The position numbers and the translations under genes are program-made. The notes beneath the pieces were generated by a model. That model was not told the DNA's origin. It was given only the letters and a program-made list of their open reading frames with translations, and made no database searches. From positions 1,364,001 to 1,428,000 of the forward strand of contig JADWQD010000002.1 in NCBI GenBank assembly GCA_016110215.1: a stretch of DNA of 64,000 bases. The letters run 5' to 3'. Position 1 is the first letter of the stretch. Each line of letters begins with the position of its first letter. Positions 1 through 8,796 of the stretch are shown in pieces. The DNA comes from Capronia americana. Lineage: Eukaryota; Ascomycota; Eurotiomycetes; Chaetothyriales; Herpotrichiellaceae.

Positions 1-295
1 TCTACGCCGGTAAGTCAGTCACTGTACTATGCTTGGTCACGCGACATAGTCCATTCCACAGCCTTGCTGGCCCTTGCTGACCCTCGCTCCAGGAGTGACC
101 TTCGCTATGCTAGTCTTGACCTTCTTGTTCGTCCCGGAAACGGCGAGACTCACCCTCGAGCAGATCGACGAGTACTACTTCTCTGGCAGGCCCGCGTGGA
201 AGACCTCCACGCGTAGGAACAAGATGATTGCGAAAGGGGAGGTTATAGACCACTCGCCCGTGCATGAGTATCCTGCTGGGAAGTTGGACGAGTGA
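1..295 (+). CDS. MFS sugar transporter, 3' end only (partial)
   Basis: This is the C-terminal end of a sugar-porter (MFS) transporter whose body lies left of the window. An exon at 1-9 joins 93-295 across a GTAAGT...CCAG intron (10-92), giving Y-A-G-V-T-F and restoring one open frame. The peptide has the end of the last membrane helix, then the family hallmark PETARLTLEQIDEYY (the fungal PET-KGRTLEEID signature), then a short cytosolic tail ending GKLDE with a TGA stop at 293-295. Family assignment is firm; the substrate cannot be told. A decayed inverted copy of this same 3' end lies at 1425-1628. It is a different gene from the intact hexose transporter at 6495-8796, whose tail sequence differs. 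Confidence 0.85.
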
Positions 296-352
296 TGTCG
301 AACTTGGAAGCGCAGACGGGGTAAGGTTACAGGACCGGGTAGTTGAAATCAT
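138..352 (+). repeat. Inverted duplication, arm A (transporter 3' end)
   Basis: About 215 bp covering the last codons and the start of the 3' UTR of the transporter at 1-295. It reappears in inverted orientation at 1425-1628 with many substitutions and small indels. Similarity continues past the stop codon, so this is a DNA duplication and not merely protein homology. Confidence 0.85.
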
Positions 353-1424
353 CCCTCAACTCAACCTTCTATTTAAGGATGTTTCTATCTGTCCGTATGC
401 AATGGAGTGACGCACCGGCATCCCACCCGATCCGGCACGCCCTTCGTTACAGCCAGTATATGACGCTGCGTCGTCTCTTTACGCTCCTCATCTCGCCAAT
501 CAATTACACCATGTGAGGGGCCCTACCGAATACACAGAACAAGAGATGCGACCCTACCTCATCTGGCTCGTTCATACGGATACCCATTCTCCCGACCCGG
601 GTCAGCTTGTGCAACCCCTCAGCATGTCGGTTACGCTCGTCATGCTTGTCATGCTCGTCTATCCACCGATCCACCTATCCACCTATCCCTACCGCGCTGT
701 TCTATGCTCTTAGATGGGCGCGAAGAGTAATACATCCCTTCACGTATTCGGGTTGTACGGACCACGGCGTGTCCGTGGGATGTCTACTACAGAACTCGGG
801 TAGTATGTACTGGGCGCTAGCTGTGTTGATGTAAGCATAGCACGGGATTGCTATCAGGACTGCTGGCCGTCTGCCTGTATGCCTGATCAGGGACAGTGGT
901 TGGTTGGTCAATCAGTCAGTCAAACCCGGACGGTCGGTCAGTCAGTCGATTTTCAGCAGGATTGCTAAGGTACAGACAGTATGAACTCTAGTCCCGAGCA
1001 CTTAACCAACTAATCAACTCACGCACTGGTGTTGATGTCACCAAAGTCCAAGTTCCACCACATGTCGCCCCTCTCAAGTCGCAGTTCCAGGGCATCCCTC
1101 TCAAACTACCTGGTGCACCTACGCTGACGATAGGGTGGCAGTATAGGAGCTACTTGCCGGATCCGTCTATCTTTCCGGACTCGTCGATCATACATACGTA
1201 CATATATTGTGACATTATCTTCCACGGGGGATTGTGTCCGAGCTAGGGCGAGTGAGAACGGCGGCCACATTGGCTTTGCTGGTCTCGCAACTTCTGCTGT
1301 GCTACAGTATGGGCCTCATACAGCGGACGGGCGTCTCGGCCATCAATGCACGCCGACCCCCCCGGCCTACAGTGGCACATCGTTCTATTCACGGGGTGGG
1401 CTATCGTATCCATTTGAGTGTAGT
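296..1424. other. Intergenic; no gene recognised
   Basis: Downstream of the transporter stop. Open frames here are short and unlike any family I know. Short imperfect tandem motifs are visible: TCATGCTCG/TATCCACC units around 637-690 and GTCAGTCAGTC units around 912-950. Nothing else can be supported. Confidence 0.5.
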
Positions 1425-1628
1425 ATTGCCATTTCGACTACCTGGTCCGGGAACCCTTCCTCCGTCTTGCTTCCGCGTTCGACATCACTCGTCCAGCTTT
1501 CCCGCGGGATACTCATGCACGGGCATACAACCTCCCCCTTCATCTCATTCCTGCCCGTGGAAGTCTTCCTAGCGGCCTGCCAGAGAAGAATTACTCGTCG
1601 ATCTGCTCGAGGTGAGGCTCGCTGTTTC
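1425..1628 (-). pseudogene. Relic of an MFS sugar transporter 3' end (arm B of inverted duplication)
   Basis: Read on the minus strand this matches 138-352, including the CTCGAGCAGATCGACGAG core, CCCGTGCATGAGTATCC and GGACGAGTGATGTCGAAC across the stop codon. It is dead: after the I-D-E codons the original TAC is TAA, and indels break the frame further on. Its upstream edge abuts the truncated C-terminus of the helicase pseudogene, so the helicase frame now runs into the relic before stopping. Base differences are mixed rather than uniformly C-to-T, so repeat-induced point mutation is not obviously the cause. Confidence 0.8.
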
Positions 1629-2152
1629 AGCCTGGAAGTAAGGGCAAGACACGGTTTCTGCTTCAATCTTCACACGGTACTTGAGGAAACTCGATTGGAA
1701 GTTGCGAAGCCAACGATCCTTGGCCATGTCAATCTGTGCCTTGGTACCGAGAATGTAGAGAGCATTCCTGGCACGAGTGAAGTAGACACACGGGCGGTTG
1801 AGCCAGCCTTGCAAGCCTGCCGTTGTCCCTATCATGAGTAAGTCGACGATGGTGATGTCAATTTCGTCACCCTGGCGGCTATCGATGGTGTCAACGACCA
1901 AGCGATCATATGTCTCGTTTGTAGCCACTATATTCTCCTTGCCAGCTGCCAGATTTCGGTACTGCGCTTGGTATGTGGTCAAGTACGCGATAGACGCTTC
2001 CGGGAACGTATCCATCAACCGTGCAGCCTCATTCAGACCATGCATGACATATGTGTCGTTGTATCGAGACTTGGTGGCAGTGAATTTGGTTTCAGCATGA
2101 CTGATATCCAAGAACACAACATTGAAGCCACGCGCGTGGTGCTTGGCGTTGT

Positions 2153-2884
2153 ATCGCGAATGGAGGCGAAGATATCGACGGGTTCCAAAAGATCCAAGAG
2201 ATCGCTCTTGAGCTCAACGATGAAGACTGGAACACTGCTTGAAATTGCGATCAAAAGACAGGGACGCAGTGTCAAGAGAAGAACTCGAAACGCGAGCACG
2301 GTCATCGAGCTCCGGAATGCAGGGGGCATACGCCCGGCATACTTCTCGTTGGGGGCGATGAGGTTGCTGCTTTCGAGATCGGCAATGGCCGATCGGGCCG
2401 CAATGCACAGACTGTTCACGCCATTGTTGTTTGGCGAGACGAGCAAGACCTTCTTCTTGGAGGAGTGGCTCAGGAATGCTTTGACCAGCTGGCTGATGAA
2501 ATAGGTTTTGCCATTCTTGTCCTCTTGCGCCATGACATCGCGAATTGCCAGCAGGAGTAGATACTGTGCATTGTAGCAAGTAACGATTGCCATTGTCAAT
2601 TTTGGGAAGGCGTCGGTGTACATCTTGACAATGTTTGTGATGACGCAGGCCATGATCGGGTTGTACTTGGATTGTGTGCCCGGTACAACTGAGGTTTCCG
2701 TATTCTTGACATCGACGATCAGGCTGTATTTAGCCGCTCCCAAGGTCTGCAGCGTGAAAGTTTTGAGTTCTTCCAACACTGGGCGGCGTTCCACAGATGG
2801 GTGGTTTTTGAGGCGACCCTTGTAGATGACACTGTTCAAGGGTGCAGCGATCTCATCGCGAATGGAGGCGAAGATATCGACGGG
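2153..2884. repeat. 30-bp direct repeat (2153-2182 and 2855-2884)
   Basis: Identical 30-mers beginning ATCGCGAATGG and ending TCGACGGG. Similarity decays over the following 20 bp. On the minus strand both encode EPVDIFASIRD within the helicase frame, so a stretch of the gene has been copied downstream at the edge of the inverted-repeat arm. Confidence 0.9.
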
Positions 2885-3472
2885 CTCTAAGAGATCTAGG
2901 CGATTGCCTAGCATAAGCGTCTGGAGCTGCTTGTCAGCGCCGGACAAGTACTGGTCACCAGCACGAAGCCGGTCGTGGATGACATGGAGCGCGTTCATCT
3001 GGTGCGAGTAAGGCTTGTCTGAATGTTGGATCCGTACCATGGCGTCCATGCCCTCATCAGCAGCAAGAGCCTCGTACAATGTCGAGCGTGACTCAAGATT
3101 TCGCCACTCGTGGGCTTTGATGATAGTGGTCTCGGTGTATGCGCTCCTCGCTTTGTCCCATGGCCGAGTACCATAGGCGCAGACGTAGCTGTAAGGCATG
3201 CCTGGAGTTGGTGGGATGACTGTCCATGAAGGGTCATTGACTGGGTCCTAAGGCGGATCAGAACCATGCCGTATACCTTCGGGTCCTAGAGCGCTCTGTA
3301 TGTCTCACACTCAACACTCTTTTTGGTCACCAGTACCAGCCATTGCCTCCAAACTTGAACCCCTGCATTCCGGAGCTCGATGACCGTGCTCGCGTTTCGA
3401 GTTCTTCTCTTGACACTGCGTCCCTGTCTTTTGATCGCAATTTCAAGCAGTGTTCCAGTCTTCATCGTTGAG
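2213..3472. repeat. 113-bp perfect inverted repeat (2213-2325 and 3360-3472)
   Basis: The sequence 3360-3472 is the exact reverse complement of 2213-2325, with about 1.03 kb between the arms. Both arms lie inside the helicase pseudogene. One arm sits next to the 5' coding segment where it probably originated; the other replaces the catalytic core. Perfect identity points to a recent event or to gene conversion between the arms. Confidence 0.95.
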
Positions 3473-3661
3473 ATCGAGAATCATCTTGAAGCGATCACCT
3501 TCAGTGAGGGAGACCTGATCTGCAGTCGGGAGAGGGAAGAAGATGATGAAGCGGCGATCAGCTCCACCAGGGATCTGAAGAGCCTTGACCTTGTGACTGT
3601 CATAATATTCACGAGCATCGCCAACATCTGCAGGTTGATTCTTCTTGCTCCAAAGCGGCAT

Positions 3662-4457
3662 TTGAAGACTTGAAGAGCACCTCAGTCGACGCCGATCTGC
3701 AAGAAGTCAGTTCACGGGAAGAAGAATTAATTGTAGTGCGACATGACTTGCCTGATCAACGTGGAGAGGTAGATCGAGTAGGGTCTGACTGTACAAGGTA
3801 TGAGGTTGTGGTGGTGCGGAAGATGCAAGATAGAAAAGGCTGAAAAGGTTGAAAAGAGGTTGAAGTGATGATGAAGAGGTCGGATTTATTTCTCTTCTTT
3901 TGCAGACTGTTTGTTTGTGTGGTGAGGCAGAACTGATGGGGCTGTCATAAAACTACACTCTGTGAAAATTCACTTCTATGATGAGTTAGCACCGAAATGT
4001 GAGATGAATCTCAGCGATAGAAGATTAGGTCGTTTAGGATTCTGGAAGCTTACCGAACTGAGTGCGTTTGAGAGGTGTAATTGCTTGTATGAACTATGGT
4101 TATCGATGGCACGGCTCAAAGTCAGGCGATTCACGCCTCTCAAAGCCAATCAAGGGTTAACAAAGACGGGAACAGGTCCAGCTGGCTCTCGGGCGTTCTA
4201 CCGAGAGTCGTGCTTGTCGAAGGTTGAGTTGAGGGCTGAAGAGGACTGCATGCCAATGTTGTGGCCGATTTATGGACGGTGGAGAGTCTGTCGGTAGGTC
4301 AAGTTGGGTGGAAGTCCCTCTGAAAAATGTCGTGCCTTGAGCGATGCTACTGACGAGGGCTCACCGTTAGTATGCATTCCTTTTTAAGTATTTCGAGTGT
4401 TAACCCAGAGTTTTCAGATGATTTTTCTGTGGGGACCTCAAAGCTGTTTGATAGACA
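3662..4457. other. Intergenic; probable former promoter of the helicase
   Basis: About 800 bp between the helicase pseudogene and the next minus-strand frame. A purine-rich stretch with GAAAAGGTTGAAAAG repeats is at about 3836-3865. The only longer plus-strand frame (3962-4297) begins at GTG and resembles no family; I do not call it a gene. Confidence 0.4.
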
Positions 4458-5524
4458 TTATGATATCGAGAGCAGTAATAACTGCGGGTATTTGTGTGCG
4501 TAGTAACGAGTGAATTGGATGCCGTCCATGATTCCTCCCATGCAACATGCTTGGGTATCAATCTTCTTGTCCACCAGGTGCCCTCTCTCCACAACAACGA
4601 ACAGGTCTCTTGCTCTTCTCTCGCCGTCTTGGAGTCTCCCAGCAATTACTCTCTTCTCCCTGTTCCTTGCATTGGTTTTGCCGTTGGTGATCTGCCGCTT
4701 GGCATGGGCTTGCTCCCCGCCAGGCTTCTCTTCTTCATTGAGCTCGCCATTAAGCCATCTGCGCATCAGTGCAGTCGTCTGTACAAATTTCTGAGTGCAA
4801 ACGGAAGTTTGAGCTTGGTATCTCTTCCGGAGATGCTTTGATTCTGCTTGTATGAAGACCAGCATGGCTTGGTTCATCCCTGCGGCTCTACCCTTCGTAA
4901 AGTCGTCGACAAGTCCCGCAAATCCCAAAGCTCGGTTGAGGTATGTCTCACTGAGAGTTGTACGTGTGGCTTGTATTGATCTTACCTCGGCGAGCTCTCC
5001 ATTGTCGAATTGACGTACAGTCGCAATCACAGGCTTGTGGCGAGACTGGGCTTTTTTCCTTGCTCTGCGTGTTTGCGCTCGTGCTCGCGCTCGCGCCCCG
5101 GCAACATAGGTTGCGTCGGGACGAGAGGCGCTGAGTGTGCCATTCGCCACGAGTTGTTCAACGATTGCAAAACGGATTGGACTCGTTCTGTTGTATTTCC
5201 GGTATACCTCGCGTCTCCGTTCGCGTTTAAACGCAAGGTCCTCAGCTGTTGAGCGGTAACCACACAGATTATTAATAAGTGGGTTATGGCTGCATACGCC
5301 TTTGTAGGGAAATGCGATCACATCCCACGGGCGGACAGATCGGAGATAGTGATCGTTCGGGTCTGAATGTTGCCACGCCAGAAGGTTGTAAGCTCATCCG
5401 TGGACGTTTCGAGAACACTGGGTAGCAGCTCAAAGTCCTCCACTGTTGGGGGCGTATCTCGGAGAAACATGTCGACTGCGTGAAATGGGGTCTCGACTTC
5501 AAATTCGCTGTTTCTCCCATATCC
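4458..5524 (-). pseudogene. Hypothetical protein gene with an apparent frameshift
   Basis: I do not recognise the family. From 5524 (just after a possible TAG splice acceptor) a minus-strand frame reads VDMFLRDTPPTVEDFELLPS and ELTTFWRGNIQTRT, then stops at TGA 5320-5318. A second frame, open from about 5340 to the stop at 4458, continues naturally with RPWDVIAFPYKGV, a basic Ala/Arg-rich stretch (ARARARAQTRRARKK) and a hydrophilic C-terminus with two closely spaced cysteines. The second frame has no ATG near its start, so the two look like one gene joined by a one-base shift near 5325-5340. It could be real decay, an assembly error or a very short intron. Part of the C-terminus could also be spliced, since a GTAAGA...CTCAG pair falls near 4980. 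Confidence 0.45.
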
Positions 5525-6494
5525 CTAATCGCCCCTCTCACTGGTGTGGAAATTGACCTCTCTAAGGGACTGTGAGGAGGTATAGGTCTGTGATTCGTCA
5601 ACGATGGAGTTGCTGAGAGCGTCCGATGTAACAGAAACGCGAATCAACTGGCATGATTGGATTTCGAATGACCCCGAGAGAAGGACTGAAGGTAGATTGA
5701 CGGGTGGAAGGTGTTGAGGGTGCTCTGAGGGAGTATTCCGTCAGGTAACCCGAACGACCCTCGATGGTCACTCGACGCAGCTGGGGGTTGATCGTAAGAC
5801 AAAGACTGAGCAGACCTTGATCTGAGGGACAGATGAGCGGCCCAGACATCGTGGGTGGAAGGTGGGGTCGGTTTTCTTGTAGCCTCATGTTTCGACAAGG
5901 TGCATTCTCCGGAACTGCTGTGTCCCACGTATGCGGGTATCTGAAGCTCATGGCTTTGTGGCGTGAGGTATCTGTGTGTTGTTCTGAAATCGGTTGTAGA
6001 AAATTTATCGCATACCCCTAGGGCAGCCTCAGCAGCGTGACTAGATTGCCTGGAGATGGACTCCAGGCAAACCACCCACGCGCCCGGTAATTCTCTATTT
6101 GCATTGAATCAGTGACTAGTGCGAGCAAAATCGCTCTGCACACTCCTCCAGCCATGGCATTCTGGGCTGTGAAAGCAGCGAAGGCACCACGCTCATCTGG
6201 CGAAGAGATGACGGAGTAGCCTAAATGGTACCTTGTTGGACTCAATGCAATATGATTATTACGAAACTATGAACATATGAATATTGCAGCAACAACACCG
6301 TGTGGTGTAACGCGCAAGGCAGTGCACGTGACCAGCGCCAAGGATTATGCACGAGGTGCAATACAACTGTTGGCGCTGAAGATCACGTGGTACGTCACGT
6401 GACCACTCTCGACCACACCCCTATCAGCCCCTTTCCCATAGATCATTATGAATCAACAACCGCAGTTGACACTGTTGATTCAATCACAACGTGT
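5525..6494. other. Intergenic / possibly decayed upstream exons
   Basis: Two overlapping minus-strand frames (5951-5598 and 6075-5644) stay open for 117-143 codons, but neither shows a family signature and they contradict each other. They may be remnants of the 5' part of the frameshifted gene downstream. The right end, 6300-6494, carries CACGTG sites described separately. Confidence 0.35.
6325..6403. promoter_or_regulatory. CACGTG (E-box/CDE1-like) cluster beside the hexose transporter
   Basis: CACGTGAC occurs at 6325-6332 and 6396-6403, with a further CACGTG at 6384-6389. Two more CACGTGAC copies lie in the transporter's last intron at 7079-7086 and 7092-7099. The 6325 and 7092 copies share CACGTGACCA-CGCC with one mismatch. 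CACGTG is the core recognised by bHLH factors such as Cbf1; whether it is used here is unknown. Confidence 0.45.
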
Positions 6495-8796
6495 TCAGGC
6501 ACGGTGCTCAGCTTCTTTCTCGGCCTCCTTTTCCGCGTTACTCTCGTCGCTGGTGCGATCCCCAGCCGGGGCGATCTCCCCAGCCTCGTCGAGACCCTCA
6601 GCAGTGCCAGCTTCACGTCGGATCTTAGCAATCTCTTCCGGCGGCGGGGCCACCCAAGAGCTGCTCTTCCAGGGCTTCACTCCGAGGATGTACATGGTGT
6701 CGATCTCCTCCAGTGTACGGCCTTGTCCCTCAATGACGAAAAAGTAGATCAGCGGGATGGCAGCGAGGTTGCAGCCAGCGAAGACGTAGCCATAGCTAAA
6801 GTCTATGCTTCCAGTTATGAACGGAGTGAAGAACGCGATCAAAAAGTTCCACAACCAGTTGGACGCGGTCGAAAGAGCCATGCCCCTGGCCCGGTAGCGA
6901 GAGGGGTAAAGCTCCCCACATATCGTCCAAATCATTGGGCCCCAGGTGGTCGCAAATCCTACGAGAGGTTAGAATATGTTGTTGAACTAACAGTGTCAAT
7001 GCAGTTGTCGTTGGTAATCATCTGTGTGGTAAACAGGCAGATGAAGGCCTGGCGCGCGCTTTGCTGCCAAGGATGGTTCACGTGACGTGACCACGTGACC
7101 ACCGCCAACATATGTCGACAGATCGAATAGTAGGAGGCAAAGGACGACTTACCAAATATGAAGAACGAAGCAATCACAATCATAGCTGTGCCACTGGACT
7201 CTGTGCTCTGGGGGTTCTGCTTGTCGAGCGAGAAGTGGCCGACGCTTGCGAAGATCATGAACATCATGAACATCCAGAACGATCCAACCATGAGAGACTT
7301 CCGGCGTCCGTAATGTTCAACAATGTACAGGCCATAAAAGGTTGTGCCAAAGTTGATGCCGTTCAGAATCATCTGCGTGACAAAGGAATTATTAATTCCG
7401 GTAGCCGTGAAGATGACCGTGCCGTAGTAGAAGAAGTAATTCGCGCCGGTCAACTGCTGAAACATCTGCAATGCCATTCCCAGGACGATGCGGTAACCCA
7501 TCTTGGGAGCTCGGAACATGTGGAACCATTCAGCGATAGGGCCTTCTTTGTTGGCTTCGGCTCGGAGCTTGGCTTCGATTTCTTCCAATTCGACGTGGAT
7601 GGTGTAGTGGTTTGGAGGAGCGCCGTAGACTTTCTCCATGACCTGCTTGGCTTCTAATGTGCTCCAAAAATCCGGTCAGCAATCTGATCGCTTGAGAACA
7701 AGGGCATATTGCGCAAGATGTCTCGACGAGGGTAGCATAATATAAGGCGAACTCACCCTGTGTATGCCCTTTTCTGTATAGGTACCTCGGAGTGTCGGAG
7801 AAGAAGAGAATACCTCCTCCAAGAATAAGAGGCCAGCTGAAGCCAACTCCGAGCGGAATCCTCCACGAACCCGAATTGTGTCTTTGGTGCTCGTACGTCC
7901 CGAAGTTCACGCTTTGAAGAGTTAGCCTTAAAAAAAGAAATACACAGTGACTGTTTGGCATCAGCCCCCGCCCGGCGGGGAGGGGAAGAGGTAGAATAGT
8001 TTAAGGATGCGAGCGTAGCACCGCAAGTAGCCTCAATCGAAGGGACATACCATGAAGCGAAGAAGATACCAAAGGTGATCTATGAGGTATTAGTCACAAC
8101 CACTCGTACGCACGACCGCCGGAATGACATACGAAGAGCTGATATGTACTGATCAAGGCGCCACGGATGTGGCGCGGAGCAGTCTCAGCTGTAAAAGCAG
8201 AAGGTTAGCGAAGAACATGTCGAATGGTGGCCAATCCACTTACCCATGTACATAGGTACCAGCAGCGATAGAGCACCGACACCGAGACCGGCTACGAATC
8301 TGCCCATCATGATCTGATACCAATGGTGGTCCGCTGATATCATGACGATGTTGCCGACGCAGAAGATAACGCACCAGAAGGTGACGCTCAGTCTCCGGCC
8401 AATGACATCGGCGACGAACCCAGCAACAAGAGCTCCGATCAAGGTGCCGATTGATAATAAAGATACTATCAAGCCGCTTCGAACTTTTGAAAAGTAAAAA
8501 ACCGAATCGCTGTTTCGTTGACCGAATCTTTCCAAAAAGTCGGGCATGGCCAAGAAGCCGGAAATCTGACCAGTATCATAACCGAAGATGAAACCACCCA
8601 TGGAGATGGCAAGACCCATCAAGAAGGACGCCATCGTTACTCGTCGGAGTGGGGAGTAATCTAGGTTCGCTAATGACTTTCTCGCATCTGTCGCGCCCTC
8701 GGCGTGAGGATTGTACTTGTCGTACTTGACCCAGTTGGTCAGGCCGAGTGACTCGCGAGTCAACTCGGGCCTGTGGAATTTGTTGAGGTACCCCAT
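6495..8796 (-). CDS. MFS hexose/monosaccharide transporter, complete, six exons
   Basis: Plasma-membrane sugar porter of 585 residues, normal for the family. Exons on the minus strand: 8796-8244, 8188-8133, 8079-8051, 7911-7757, 7653-7153 and 6958-6495. All junctions are GT-AG and keep frame; the 29-bp third exon restores QLFITFGIFFASC. Hallmarks in order: GFIFGYDTGQISGF in helix 1, ADVIGRRLS, GRFVAGLGVGALSLLVPMY running into AETAPRHIRGAL, SDTPRYLYRKGHTQEAKQVM in the central loop, QQLTGANYFFYYGT in helix 7, GELYPSRYRARGMALS, and the C-terminal EGQGRTLEEIDTMY. The cytosolic tail ends in acidic/Ala repeats. Substrate is inferred to be glucose or another hexose by family only. A TATA-like box lies about 65 bp upstream, and the last intron (194 bp) carries two CACGTGAC sites. 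Confidence 0.95.

Larger units (their letters stand above)
1629..3661 (-). pseudogene. Scrambled SF1 (DNA2/NAM7-UPF1-type) helicase pseudogene
   Basis: Minus-strand pieces of one large helicase. At 3661-3443 is a start-like segment (MPLWSKKNQPADVG... with RRFIIFFPLP). At 3249-2330 is a middle part running to a degraded Walker A (NGKT preceded by AQEDK instead of GxxxxGK) and a motif Ia-like LLVSPNNNGVNSL. At 2117-1629 is the C-terminal domain with motif V-like DSRQGDEIDITIVD and motif VI-like CVYFTRARNALYILG. The DEAD-box/Walker B region is absent; in its place is an inverted copy of the gene's own 5' segment. The last two pieces are in different frames. The C-terminus ends at the junction with the transporter relic. 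The segment types belong to a known helicase superfamily; loss of function is inferred from the missing motifs and rearrangement. Confidence 0.75.

Noticed and set aside
138..1628. Repeat-induced point mutation as the cause of decay in the transporter relic
   Set aside because: Differences between the two copies include transversions and indels and are not dominated by C-to-T/G-to-A changes.
1234..1841. Plus-strand frames of 112 and 210 codons
   Set aside because: They run antisense through the transporter relic and helicase remnant and have no family features.
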